A stretch of 64,000 nucleotides of DNA from Pedobacter sp. BS3 (GCF_008274585.1 NZ_VTRT01000002.1:372001-436000); one strand, 5' to 3'. Shown: positions 51,582 to 60,798, counted from the stretch's first letter. Numbers and translations are program-made. The notes: generated by a model from the sequence alone, not told the origin.

Positions 51582-53795
51582 ATGAATAACAAGGTATCGC
51601 GTAAAAGTTTCATTAAAAGATGTTCGGCAGCCATGGGGCTGATAGCTGTGGATTTGCCGCAGTTTTTTGCCGGTACACAAGCTGAACCCTCGTCATTTTA
51701 CACGGCAAATTCCGAAAACTACCAGGAAAACGCATCCACCTTACGCGGTTCCTGGGTGCGGTATGGCCAAGCGGAAGCAGGCGATATCCCGTTACAGGGA
51801 TGCGAAATCATTGTTGCCGATGAAGAAAATACCGCGGTAAAACAAGCGGCAAAATTCCTGGCTGCCGATATAGAAAACATCAGCGGTTACCGTCCTCCAA
51901 TTAACCGGCAGGCTGCTCAGGGGAAGACCTGTATCAGGCTGATAACCATAGGAAACGGGGAACTTCCCGCCACTGTGCCAACCGGTGACCTGACCGGCAA
52001 ATGGGAAGCCTTCCGTGTGATAACGAATGACAATACCGTTTACCTGATCGGTTCTGATTTCCGGGGAACAGCCTACGCTGCCTACACGTTAAGCGAACGC
52101 CTGGGTATTGATCCGCTGTACCTCTGGACAGGATTCCGGCCGCGGCACAATGAAAACCTGGTATTAAAGAAAACGGATTTCTATGCCCCGCCGCCAACCA
52201 TTAAATACCGCGGCTTCTTTCACGATGATGAAGATGTGCTGCCCCGCCCGTTCGACCGCTATGGTTATCCGTTACGCATTGGCGATGTGCCGTTGGAATG
52301 GTATCAGCGTTTTTTTGAAACGGCATTGCGTTTGCGCATGAATATGGTTGCACCTTACGTGCGGGTACACCGGCGTTACGAAGTGCAAAAATGCGCCAGC
52401 GACTGGGGATTATTCTACACCTCGCACCATTACGACATCCTGCTATCCAACCCGTTCGGCATTGAGCGCTTTTTCCTGGCCAAGCGCCGGGGCGTAAGCA
52501 CCGACTGGGACTGGTTTAAGAGTAAGGGAAACATGATCAAATACTGGCGTGGCGGCGTAGAGGAAAATAAAGATATTCAGGCCATCTGGCCGGTAGGCTT
52601 ACGCGGAACAGATGACCACGCGTACGAATTTCCAAAAGGTACATCCGAAAAAGAACAGGCCAAAGTGTTCAGGGAGGCTATTGACGCCCAGGTAAAAACG
52701 GTAAAAGATGTGGCATCGTCAATCCAGGCACCGGTATTTCATTTTACGTTGTATACCGAAATGCTGGATAAGTTCAGGAACCACCCCGAAGATTTCGATA
52801 TTCCCGAAGATGTTATCCTGGTTTGGCCCGATGATAACGACGGAATTATGCGGGGTTTGCCCGACAATCCCGGCAAGTGGAAGCACGGTGTATATTATCA
52901 CCTGGCCTACTTCGGCGGAAAGCCAACCAAACAAGGCCCGCATGTTATCTCGCCCTATCGCGTTGCCGGACAGTTTAAAGACATCATCCATGCCGGTGCT
53001 ACAGAATTTTTGCTGGTCAATGTCTCCGAGCTTCGCGAGCATGTGATGGAGGCCCGTATGATAGCAAATATTGCATCAAATGCTAACGAGGCGCTCCAAC
53101 CGGACAACCCGGCAGAAGCTTATATACGCTGGTGGGCCAATGAATATTTTGGCCCGGCGGTACAGGAAGTTGTCCTGGCCTACCGCAATTACTATGACCT
53201 GATCAGCCGGTCTGAGCAGGTGTATTATGGTTCGGTGATGGTTGAATCGGTATTGGAAAAGCTCTATAAAAAGTTGAACGGCCAGTCCTATACCCGGCCG
53301 GAACCGGAAAATATCGCTATGCTGAAAACACGGGAAGCCAAATACCGGAAGACCTTTGAGCTGATCGACAGCATTTACAGGAAACTGAACCTGCAACAAA
53401 AACAGTTCTTCTTTGAGCATGTAGCCTTTGGTTTATTAGTGGATTACCGGCCAACCCAGGCGGCACAGGTGCTTATACAGGCGCTTTTGGCTCCTGATAA
53501 AAAAAGCACCTGGGATTTTATTATGGCTGCCATGCCACCGCTTGAGCAACTGGAAACAGAGATATTGAGGGCAGAACGGCCGCCCTTCGAACAATGGTAC
53601 CGGGAAACATGGATAAAATCATCCGGTTCTCCATTCAACCTTCACCGGCCGTACAACCAGTTAAGAAGGTTCATTACATCCGGTGGTACGGAATCGCCCA
53701 TCATAGCACGGCCGCGTATCGGTCATAATATTGAAGGCGCTAAATTGTGGACTACCTACCTGGAAGAATCGGAACGGATAAAAGCAACCTATTGA
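51582..53795 (+). CDS. GH115-family alpha-glucuronidase
   Basis: 737 residues; GH115 enzymes remove 1,2-linked glucuronic or 4-O-methylglucuronic acid from xylan or arabinogalactan. N-terminal export signal SRKSFIKRCSAAMGLIAVDL, partly Tat-like (SRKSF). Family blocks: IGSDFRGTAYAAYTLSERLGIDPL, YRGFFHDDEDVLPRPF, RLRMNMVAPYVR and ILVWPDDNDGIMRGLP. Start 10 bp after the previous gene. Released glucuronate could feed uxuA at 3546-4739, though the genes are not linked. Confidence 0.87.
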   Translation: MNNKVSRKSFIKRCSAAMGLIAVDLPQFFAGTQAEPSSFYTANSENYQENASTLRGSWVRYGQAEAGDIPLQGCEIIVADEENTAVKQAAKFLAADIENISGYRPPINRQAAQGKTCIRLITIGNGELPATVPTGDLTGKWEAFRVITNDNTVYLIGSDFRGTAYAAYTLSERLGIDPLYLWTGFRPRHNENLVLKKTDFYAPPPTIKYRGFFHDDEDVLPRPFDRYGYPLRIGDVPLEWYQRFFETALRLRMNMVAPYVRVHRRYEVQKCASDWGLFYTSHHYDILLSNPFGIERFFLAKRRGVSTDWDWFKSKGNMIKYWRGGVEENKDIQAIWPVGLRGTDDHAYEFPKGTSEKEQAKVFREAIDAQVKTVKDVASSIQAPVFHFTLYTEMLDKFRNHPEDFDIPEDVILVWPDDNDGIMRGLPDNPGKWKHGVYYHLAYFGGKPTKQGPHVISPYRVAGQFKDIIHAGATEFLLVNVSELREHVMEARMIANIASNANEALQPDNPAEAYIRWWANEYFGPAVQEVVLAYRNYYDLISRSEQVYYGSVMVESVLEKLYKKLNGQSYTRPEPENIAMLKTREAKYRKTFELIDSIYRKLNLQQKQFFFEHVAFGLLVDYRPTQAAQVLIQALLAPDKKSTWDFIMAAMPPLEQLETEILRAERPPFEQWYRETWIKSSGSPFNLHRPYNQLRRFITSGGTESPIIARPRIGHNIEGAKLWTTYLEESERIKATY

Positions 53796-53892
53796 CAGGA
53801 GTTGAAAGTTAAAAGCTAAAGGCATAATATGACACGAATAGGAGCTTTGTTCATTGCCTGGCTATTACTTTTGGCGAATAAATATTACACAC

Positions 53893-54495
53893 ATGGATTA
53901 CCGTCAATATGCTGAGCAGTATGCTTTAAATTATCCCGAATATCGTGCATCAATTGATAATTTCTTATCGCAGAACAGCGACAACTTTACCGAACAGGAA
54001 AAGCAGTATTTACCTTATTATAAAATGAATGTTATCCGGATGAACCGGCTCGATAAAACGGTAGTATTACAGGATGACCTGCTTTCGGCTTTAGCGGGTT
54101 TAAGCTCGAATTATACAGCATTGGTTATTACCGAGGGCTGGTGCGGCGATGCAGCGCAAAATGTTCCGGTGATGAACGCTATGGCTAAGGCTTCGGCTGG
54201 TAAAATCAATTTACGCTGTATACCGCGTGATAAATACCCGGAGCTGATAGCGCAATATCTTACCAATGGCAGCAAAGCAATTCCTAAATTGCTGTTTATA
54301 AACAACGACTGGCAGGTAGCGGCAACCTGGGGCCCACGCCCGGCAGTATTGCAGGATCTATACCTGAACCACTGGAAACAGGACAAAAATCTCACGATTG
54401 AAAAAGCCGTGGAGTTGCTGCAAGGCTGGTATGCTAAAGATAAAACCTTACACATCCAGCAGGAGCTGGCCGGTATTATCAGAAGTTTGAAATAG
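53893..54495 (+). CDS. Thioredoxin-like protein
   Basis: 200 residues from the ATG at 53893 (MDYRQYAEQYALNYPEY); the longer frame to 53854 adds 13 residues with no support. The fold shows VITEGWCGDAAQNVPVM, a WCGD motif with one Cys where thioredoxins have CxxC, and the cis-Pro in AIPKLLFINN. No signal peptide, so cytoplasmic. Single-Cys members are usually not general disulfide reductases; the function is unknown. It stands alone, 97 bp after the GH115 gene. Confidence 0.85.
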   Translation: MDYRQYAEQYALNYPEYRASIDNFLSQNSDNFTEQEKQYLPYYKMNVIRMNRLDKTVVLQDDLLSALAGLSSNYTALVITEGWCGDAAQNVPVMNAMAKASAGKINLRCIPRDKYPELIAQYLTNGSKAIPKLLFINNDWQVAATWGPRPAVLQDLYLNHWKQDKNLTIEKAVELLQGWYAKDKTLHIQQELAGIIRSLK

Positions 54496-54789
54496 TTAAT
54501 CTTTATCTGAACGTATTGGGATACAGACAGGATTACAAATCCTTATTTATTAGCGACGGGATTGCAAATCCCGTCGAGCTTAAGGGGAGCAGGGTCGTGC
54601 TATTTGTCTTGTCTCTTGCTTCTATGTTCTTGCTTAGCCTCTCCCCAACTCCGCCAGCTGGCGGAAGAGGGAGTTTAATAGTGCTATTTTGTTATACCCG
54701 TGCTTTTCGCTTTAAGCTTTCTGCCTTTAAGCTTTCTGCCTTTAGCCTTAAACCTTCTACCTTCCTGCCCTCTACCCTTTCTGCCTCTC
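54496..54789. repeat. Repeat-filled gap, including composite repeat copy 3
   Basis: 54554-54576 holds a hairpin CGACGGGATT-TGC-style (arms CGACGGGATT and AATCCCGTCG around GCA). From about 54590 follow TTGTCTTG, TCTATGTTCTTGCTT, CCTCTCCCCAACTC with GGAAGAGGGAGT, then the tail TTGTTATACCCGTGCTTTTC and a run of CTTTCTGCCTTTA-like units. The tail and text match 29474-29735. No gene is supported. Confidence 0.65.
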
Positions 54790-57306
54790 TTAGTACGTGA
54801 ATACAATTCCTCCGCCAAGCCCCATATCGCTGTCGTAATGCGCTCCCAGCGACCAATACTTGGCTAACACATATTTAGAGCCCAGCATATATTCCTTATC
54901 TGTATTGACCATAAAATCCAGTCGCAAGCGTGGTGTTAACGGGATATCTTCCCGGCCTAACTGGAAACGGACTTTCCCGTTACCATCCACCCGTGCATCG
55001 GCGACTACCAGCCAGGGCAACGTGTAGGCAAAACCGGCGATGACCGTTTTCCGGCTGCTGCGGTTACTGGTTTGCCCGAACATATTCCTTTCTTCGCTGC
55101 CAAAAATATTGTCCCCCGTGTTTCCCGCTTTTTTGTAATGGTAATCAAAGCCTATATATGGCATCAGCCATTGCATTTTACCGAGGTAACGGCCAACGGT
55201 AGTTTCGCTTTCGTAGCCATGCCTGGCATTAAGTCCCAGGTGCCATAGCTGTGCAAATTGCCAGCGGGTGTTTGAGTACATCAATTGCCCGTCGCTGCCG
55301 TTGGATTGCAAACCGGCTTCGCCCATTAAATGAAACATCCGGTCATCCATCTTCAGCATCTTATAGGCCATAGCCGGATGATGAATTTCAGGGTTGGCCG
55401 GACTATTCTCGTAACTGAATACGCGACCCATACCACTCATCATGTGATACAGAATATGGCAGTGAAAAAACCAGTCGCCGCTTTCAGAAGCCGCAAATTC
55501 CAGCGTATCGGTTTCCATTGGCATAATATCCACTACATTTTTCAAGGGTGAATAATCGCCATATTTGTTTAACAGCCTGAAATCATGTCCATGTAAATGC
55601 ATGGGATGCCGCATCATGGAATTGTTGTACAGGATAATGCGGATATTCTCGCCTTGTTTAATCAGTATTTTATCTGATTCTGAAACCGTTTTATTATCCA
55701 GTGTCCATACATATCGGTTCATGTTTCCGGTCAGCTCAAATTTCAGTTCTTTCCAGTTGCCCTGAGGCAGTGTGGTTTTATCCACAGATTTCAGCATGGT
55801 GTAGTTCAGGGTCATCATATCCTTCGCGGATTTCCCATCCATTTCAGGATACATCACTGTATTCATATCCATTTTCTGCAACGACATCTTATGGCCCATC
55901 GGCTTCATATCGCCGTTTAGCTTCATCATGTCGTTCATCATCTGCATCCCCTCAAAATAATTAAGGCGGGGCAGCTTCATGGCGGGAACTTCTTCCCCAT
56001 CTCCTAACCATAAGGACGCATAACCGGTGCGGTCTTCGGCGGTAGCCAGGAACTCATATTTTTTATCCTGCGGAAGCCGAACCACTACATCGTACGTTTC
56101 TGAGGGAGCAATCAGCAAGCGGTCGACATCAACGGGCGCTACATCATTGCCATCGTTGGCAATGACCGTTATCTTCCCGTCGGAATACGTTAACCAGAAA
56201 TAGGTGGATGCACCGCCATTCACCAGCCGCAGGCGCACTTTTTCTCCCGCCTTAAAGCCGGCAACATCTGTTCGAGGAAGCCCGTTGAGCAGGAAGCGCT
56301 CATAGTACACATCGCTTACGTCCATAGCCGTCATACGCTTCCATTCGTTGGTTAACTTTACACCTAACCGGCCGGCTTTTATCGCTTCTGAATAGCTTTG
56401 CGTAGCCTTTTTCCGGATAGCGAACCAATCGGTCGCCGCATGCAAGCTGCGGTCGATTTCTTTGGGCTTCATATCGCTCCAGTCGCTTAGCACCACCGGG
56501 ATTGTGGGAATATCCGGCTCTGTCCGTTTATTAAAAATCAGGGCGCCATACAAACCGATCTGTTCCTGCAGGGAGAAATGACTGTGATACCAATACGTAC
56601 CATCCTGTACCACAGGGAATTTATACACGTACGTGGTATGCGGCGCTATGGGCATTTGGGTAAGATAAGGCACGCCATCCATCCGGTTAGACAGAAACAC
56701 GCCATGCCAGTGTACCGCAGTGGGTTCATCGGCGTTGTTATGCACGTATATCAAAGCGGTATCACCTACCGTAAACACCAGCGTTGGCGCCGGAATGCTG
56801 CCGTTTACCGCGATACCCTTGCGTTTTTTGCCGGTATAGTTCACCGTTGAATCGGTAACATATAAATCATAGCGTACAGTTTTAGCGCCAATGGTTCCCT
56901 TAGGGAAATGTATTCCGGCACGGGCAGCTTCTACGGGCTTATTTTGAATATCCGCTTCGGAATTAGAAACAGTTACCGGTACCGGGGCATCCGCCGGCGT
57001 TGGTTTAGCAACCGGTACGGCAAAGTTGCTGAACGGTTTATACGTTTGGTTATTTCCCCTGTCAAATACCGCTGCCGGAAGATGCTGATGCTCTTCCTCG
57101 TGATGTCCGGCATGTACTGTCTTTTCCAGCTTCATACCGCACTTGGGGCATTTTCCGGGTTTATCCGAGGTTACTTCCGGGTGCATCGGGCAGGTATATA
57201 GCGACTGGCCGTTCGTGTGATGCTGGGCCTTGACCTGGTTATACCCTATCAGGAAAGCCAGGAATACGATGATATGACCTATCCGGCCTGATAAAATCTT
57301 GTACAT
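54790..57306 (-). CDS. Multicopper oxidase with C-terminal CopB-like domain
   Basis: 838 residues, exported. Signal peptide about 1-28. A heavy-metal-binding segment YTCPMHPEVTSDKPGKCPKC lies at about 37-58. Three cupredoxin domains follow (about 150-640): HWHGVFLSNRMDG, YWYHSHFS, HPMHLHGHDFRLL and the type-1 copper motif WFFHCHILYHMMSGM. A Met-rich insert (about 455-510, with MQMMNDMMKLNGDMKPMGHK) suggests Cu(I) oxidation as in CopA/CueO. The last 160 residues (from about 675) are a beta-rich CopB-like domain with HLGLNARHGYESETTVGRYLGK. Copper resistance is the likely role. Confidence 0.92.
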   Translation of the reverse strand: MYKILSGRIGHIIVFLAFLIGYNQVKAQHHTNGQSLYTCPMHPEVTSDKPGKCPKCGMKLEKTVHAGHHEEEHQHLPAAVFDRGNNQTYKPFSNFAVPVAKPTPADAPVPVTVSNSEADIQNKPVEAARAGIHFPKGTIGAKTVRYDLYVTDSTVNYTGKKRKGIAVNGSIPAPTLVFTVGDTALIYVHNNADEPTAVHWHGVFLSNRMDGVPYLTQMPIAPHTTYVYKFPVVQDGTYWYHSHFSLQEQIGLYGALIFNKRTEPDIPTIPVVLSDWSDMKPKEIDRSLHAATDWFAIRKKATQSYSEAIKAGRLGVKLTNEWKRMTAMDVSDVYYERFLLNGLPRTDVAGFKAGEKVRLRLVNGGASTYFWLTYSDGKITVIANDGNDVAPVDVDRLLIAPSETYDVVVRLPQDKKYEFLATAEDRTGYASLWLGDGEEVPAMKLPRLNYFEGMQMMNDMMKLNGDMKPMGHKMSLQKMDMNTVMYPEMDGKSAKDMMTLNYTMLKSVDKTTLPQGNWKELKFELTGNMNRYVWTLDNKTVSESDKILIKQGENIRIILYNNSMMRHPMHLHGHDFRLLNKYGDYSPLKNVVDIMPMETDTLEFAASESGDWFFHCHILYHMMSGMGRVFSYENSPANPEIHHPAMAYKMLKMDDRMFHLMGEAGLQSNGSDGQLMYSNTRWQFAQLWHLGLNARHGYESETTVGRYLGKMQWLMPYIGFDYHYKKAGNTGDNIFGSEERNMFGQTSNRSSRKTVIAGFAYTLPWLVVADARVDGNGKVRFQLGREDIPLTPRLRLDFMVNTDKEYMLGSKYVLAKYWSLGAHYDSDMGLGGGIVFTY

Positions 57307-57420
57307 TATTTTTCCGGTTAATTACTTAACGGGTACAAAATTACCGGGAATGCCCACGGAAGTATTACATTTTTATGGGCAAGGTTTGTAAGATTCTGGC
57401 ATCACCAGATACACTAAAAG

Positions 57421-57490
57421 CATTCATGCAAAGAACGCTAAGGTACTTCACTTTAGCACAAAGAATCATACATTGCGGGCTCCGCGTGAT
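57421..57490. repeat. Dispersed GC-rich repeat, copy 3
   Basis: CATTCATGCAAAGAACGCTA and CTTCACTTTAGCACAAAG resemble 3464-3543 at most positions. It lies in the 272-bp gap between the multicopper oxidase and the RibD-C gene; nothing else in that gap is recognised. Confidence 0.5.
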
Positions 57491-57578
57491 AAAATGGAAA
57501 TTTATCCTGCGGCCATCACTACCAGGCAAATGAAAGCGCACCTTGTCTGACCATTGACGGATAGATAGACTTAGCGGT

Positions 57579-58145
57579 TCATTCTTCTTTAGTTGCCGGT
57601 TTATAGTAAAGTATTATCGCACCTCCACTAAATGTTTTAGTCTTTATAAGCTTAAGAACAATTCTGTCGCTGATGTTTTTAAATAACGGCAAACCGCTTC
57701 CTGCTATAACAGGATGAACGCAAAGCTGGTATTCGTCAATTAAATTAAGCTTCGTTAACGCTACAATCAAGCCCGGGCTGCCAACAAAAATGTCTTTACT
57801 CCCACCATCTGGGGACTGTTTGAGCGCTAAAACCTCTTCTTCAAGGCTCCTGTTTGATAATCTTGCACTCTTCCAATCTACATTTTTCAGCGTATGGGAG
57901 AAAACAATTTTTGGAATTTTGTCAATTGCCATAGCAAAGTCGTTCATTGATTTTTCTTCCGAAGGATTTTCTAAAAACGTTCGCCAAAACTCCATCAGTT
58001 GATACGTTGTTCTACCATATAAAATAGCGTCTCCCTGACCCAATAATTCTGTATAATGCTGATGTATTTCTTCATCAGGCACCCCTGCTGTATGGTCGCA
58101 AATCCCGTCAACCGTCATGTTGATTGCTGCAATTAGCTTTTTCAT
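57579..58145 (-). CDS. Dihydrofolate-reductase-like (RibD C-terminal domain) protein
   Basis: 188 residues of the DHFR/RibD-C fold, NADPH-binding. Features: MKKLIAAINMTVDGICDH, AILYGRTTYQLMEFW, KIVFSHTLKNVDW, DIFVGSPGLIVALTKLNLIDEYQLCVHPV and the C-terminal GSGLPLF. Many bacterial members have no known substrate; authentic DHFR activity is unlikely because key folate residues are not seen. Confidence 0.92.
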   Translation of the reverse strand: MKKLIAAINMTVDGICDHTAGVPDEEIHQHYTELLGQGDAILYGRTTYQLMEFWRTFLENPSEEKSMNDFAMAIDKIPKIVFSHTLKNVDWKSARLSNRSLEEEVLALKQSPDGGSKDIFVGSPGLIVALTKLNLIDEYQLCVHPVIAGSGLPLFKNISDRIVLKLIKTKTFSGGAIILYYKPATKEE

Positions 58146-58297
58146 GTTTTTATCTCTCTTTGGTTTACCTGTGGAACATCCTCACTATGACCGCGAACAT
58201 ACGCATATAATTGTTAACTGGCTATATAAAATTAACCTGACGTGTATACATACGGACGATACCAAGCATAAATTTTTGTTGTTTATTTTTACAGCGC

Positions 58298-59185
58298 ATG
58301 CAACATTTTACGATATACAGCCCGGTAGAGGAAATCTACGATGAGCTATTTGCCCGGAAGAGCATCCGCCTGTTTATTAAACGTGACGACTGTATTCATC
58401 CGTTCATCTCGGGAAACAAGTGGCGTAAACTGAAACACCTGTTGCAAAAGGCTGAAAATCAGCAAAAAAATCACCTCGTGACTTTTGGTGGTGCATGGTC
58501 TAACCACTTACTGGCCACGGCTTGTGCGGGAGCTACATTCAAGTTCAAAACAACTGCCTTTGTCCGCGGTGAAACGGTGACCAATCCCGTATTGGATTTG
58601 TGCCGTTTATTCGGCATGGAGCTGCGTTTCACCAGTCGCGAGAGCTACCGCGATAAGCCGAGCCTGTTTCAAACGTATTTCGCTGATAATACTTCCGCTT
58701 TTTTTATTGATGAAGGCGGCGCTTCCGCGGAAGCGGTACAGGGATGCGCTGAAATTATTGATGAACTGCAGCAACCGTTCAGCCACCTGTTCTGTGCAGC
58801 CGGAACAGGAACAACCGCCGCGGGATTGAGCAATGGCTTAACAGCCCGTCAGGCAAATACGCAATTACATATTGTGCCTGTGCTTAAAGGCGCCGGCTTC
58901 CTGAAAAGCGCTATGAACAGCTATATTAACCGGCCCGACAATTTCCTGTTCCACGAAAATTATCACTTTGGCGGCTATGCTAAAACCACCCCGGAGCTAA
59001 TGGATTTTATCAGGCGCTTTACATCCCAAACCGGCATTTTGATCGACCCCATTTATACCGGTAAAATGCTTTACGCGATATATGACCTCGCACAAAAAGA
59101 TTACTTCAAACCCGGTGAAACGATATTGGCTCTGCATACCGGCGGCATCTTCGGTTTGCTGGGAAAGCTGGATAAGGCCGTATAG
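58298..59185 (+). CDS. PLP-dependent deaminase, ACC deaminase / D-cysteine desulfhydrase family
   Basis: 295 residues, fold type II PLP enzyme. The PLP Lys is at about 41 in FISGNKWRKLKHLL; FGGAWSNHLLATA forms the substrate loop and CAAGTGTTAAGLSNGL the phosphate-binding loop. Compared with the usual 330 residues it is short. Whether it deaminates ACC or desulfhydrates D-cysteine cannot be settled from sequence. It is transcribed alone. Confidence 0.87.
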   Translation: MQHFTIYSPVEEIYDELFARKSIRLFIKRDDCIHPFISGNKWRKLKHLLQKAENQQKNHLVTFGGAWSNHLLATACAGATFKFKTTAFVRGETVTNPVLDLCRLFGMELRFTSRESYRDKPSLFQTYFADNTSAFFIDEGGASAEAVQGCAEIIDELQQPFSHLFCAAGTGTTAAGLSNGLTARQANTQLHIVPVLKGAGFLKSAMNSYINRPDNFLFHENYHFGGYAKTTPELMDFIRRFTSQTGILIDPIYTGKMLYAIYDLAQKDYFKPGETILALHTGGIFGLLGKLDKAV

Positions 59186-59326
59186 TCTGTGGTTTCATAA
59201 TTCATGGCTTATGGTTCATAGTCGGGAAGACCGGAAGTTAAATAAGCAAGGATTGTTGAATTGTTAAATTGCTATTCTGTAGGCTTTGTGTAAAAATCTT
59301 TATGACCCCGCCTGAAAAATCCTACA

Positions 59327-60028
59327 TTACAATAGCACTATCAAACGTTTAGTGATGATGGTTATTTCAATAGCTACTCCAAAGCTCAGCAATGTACCAA
59401 CTAACACATACTCGGTAAGTTTCAAGTCGTTAGCTTCCTTTAGTTCGCCGAACCTGAAAATGGACTTTGCCGCCAGTAAAAAGCCGATACCTTCCCAATT
59501 GTTGGTATAAATAAAAGCAAAAATCAGTAAGCGCTCAGCTATACCAATGTATTTGCCCGCATTTTTCAGCGAGCTGATCTGCGGTGTCCACCTGGCAACG
59601 GCAATTTTTATGGCCGTGCCGGCAGGTATGGTTAGCAAGATGAGCGCCAACAGCAGCAGCCAAAACTTAGGTGCAACCCAGAAAGAAAAATCCAGGGATG
59701 GCCTTAACGACAAATACCATACTAAAACAATTACCAATAAGTGCACCGCCTGGTCAATAAAAAACCATGCCCGCTTGGTGTGCGGCTTCTGGAAAACAAG
59801 TTTCATACTGTCGGTTACCAGGTGCAGGCCGCTTATAATGAGTATTTGCCAGCCCCAGTGCTGGTTCCATAAAAGCAGCAGCATAGTAAGGGCATGCACA
59901 GCGATATGCTTATACAGCTTTACTGAGCGCAGTTTTTTGGTTTCCTTTTCTATCACCCAGCTATCGGGCTGTAACAGGAAATCGCCGATAAAATGTGCGG
60001 TTAATAACTTCAGTAAAATAACATCCAT
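59327..60028 (-). CDS. DUF3307 integral membrane protein, partner of SatD
   Basis: 233 residues from the ATG ending at 60028 (MDVILLKLLTAHFIGDFLLQ), with about six or seven membrane segments. Conserved polar residues sit in or beside helices: AHFIGDF (H12, D16), HIAVHAL (H41, H45), HLVTDSM (H69, D73) and IDQAVHLL (D92, H96). Such His/Asp pairs recall membrane-bound metal-dependent hydrolases (DUF457 type), an inference. A GTG at 60094 would overlap the satD stop, giving a coupled, 22-residue-longer form. Co-transcribed with satD. Confidence 0.87.
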   Translation of the reverse strand: MDVILLKLLTAHFIGDFLLQPDSWVIEKETKKLRSVKLYKHIAVHALTMLLLLWNQHWGWQILIISGLHLVTDSMKLVFQKPHTKRAWFFIDQAVHLLVIVLVWYLSLRPSLDFSFWVAPKFWLLLLALILLTIPAGTAIKIAVARWTPQISSLKNAGKYIGIAERLLIFAFIYTNNWEGIGFLLAAKSIFRFGELKEANDLKLTEYVLVGTLLSFGVAIEITIITKRLIVLL

Positions 60029-60090
60029 ACTGTTAAGTTGAAAGTTTAAAGCCAAAATGCCGAAAACAGGGATACTCGCTCCCTTAATTT

Positions 60091-60702
60091 TCACTTACTA
60101 TCCAGTTGCATCACCTTTTTGCGGTAAAGCGCATCCAGTTCCTTAACTTCTGCAAAGTGGGCACGTTTCAGGGCTTCACTAACAGACGATTGCGTTTTAC
60201 CAATCTTTGCGGCCAGTTCCTGCTGCGATAAGCTGGAGTTTTCTAAGGCAGCCTTTACAATACCGGCTGTAACCACGCTCCAGCCGTCCATAAACGTTAA
60301 TGCCAGCCGGATAGCCACATTTATTTCTTCGTTAAAGTCAGCTGACGGCGACTGAATGGCCAGGTTTACTTTTTCTTTTTTTAACATTTCGAGGGTATCG
60401 CCCGAAAATATAAATGCCTCGCCATTGGAATAGCTTACCTTTTCGGCCTCGTACTCTTGCTTGCCTATCCCGATAGCAATGCGTATATCCAGATCTTTAA
60501 TGGTTTTAATGCAGGTTTTAATGTAAATAGCCTGCATTAAGGCATCCTCCACACGGGTTTTTAACTGAAAGCTGTCGCCACGATATATTTCCCAGTTGTT
60601 TTTATCAATAATGTTCAGGGCAGATTTTAAAACGGACAACCATTTCTTAGTGTCAGCAACCTGTCTTGAATTAACGATATCGCCTGTTATAATTGCTATC
60701 AT
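60091..60702 (-). CDS. SatD-family protein with C-terminal HTH
   Basis: 203 residues. N-terminal domain (about 1-120): MIAIITGDIVNSRQ (D8), YRGDSFQL (GD at 42-43) and RIAIGIG (74-80). This order and spacing recall the metal-binding Asp, GD hairpin and R-x-GI-G strand of class III nucleotidyl cyclases, a similarity I infer and cannot prove. C-terminal HTH about 158-180: LSQQELAAKIGKTQSSVSEALKR. The ATG follows three spaced palindromes (60741-60820), the probable target of its own HTH. Next gene downstream is the DUF3307 membrane protein. SatD function is not established. Confidence 0.9.
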   Translation of the reverse strand: MIAIITGDIVNSRQVADTKKWLSVLKSALNIIDKNNWEIYRGDSFQLKTRVEDALMQAIYIKTCIKTIKDLDIRIAIGIGKQEYEAEKVSYSNGEAFIFSGDTLEMLKKEKVNLAIQSPSADFNEEINVAIRLALTFMDGWSVVTAGIVKAALENSSLSQQELAAKIGKTQSSVSEALKRAHFAEVKELDALYRKKVMQLDSK

Positions 60703-60740
60703 TGAGTAAATTAAAAGATAATGGCCACGTTATTGGTTAA

Positions 60741-60762
60741 ATATCGGCAAAAAAACCAATAA
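60741..60762. promoter_or_regulatory. SatD operator repeat 3 (degenerate)
   Basis: 22 bases, ATATCGGCA...ACCAATAA, matching 18 of 22 positions of the perfect copies and starting exactly 29 bp before the next one. The nearest copy to the satD start (39 bp away). TTATTGGTT at 60730 and AACCAATAA at 60754 add a further 9-bp inverted pair. Confidence 0.65.
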
Positions 60763-60769
60763 AACAATA

Positions 60770-60791
60770 TTATCGGCTAAAAAGCCGATAA
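60770..60791. promoter_or_regulatory. SatD operator repeat 2 (perfect)
   Basis: TTATCGGCT-AAAA-AGCCGATAA, perfect 9-bp arms. It starts 29 bp after repeat 3 and 29 bp before repeat 1. Confidence 0.8.
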
Positions 60792-60798
60792 CTGACTA

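Noticed and set aside
54516-54800. 94-residue open frame after the thioredoxin-like gene
   Set aside because: It reads through repeat DNA with Ser/Leu/Phe-rich low-complexity text and no homologous feature.
57579-58145. Authentic dihydrofolate reductase
   Set aside because: The sequence fits the RibD-C family of unknown substrate; folate-specific residues are not visible.
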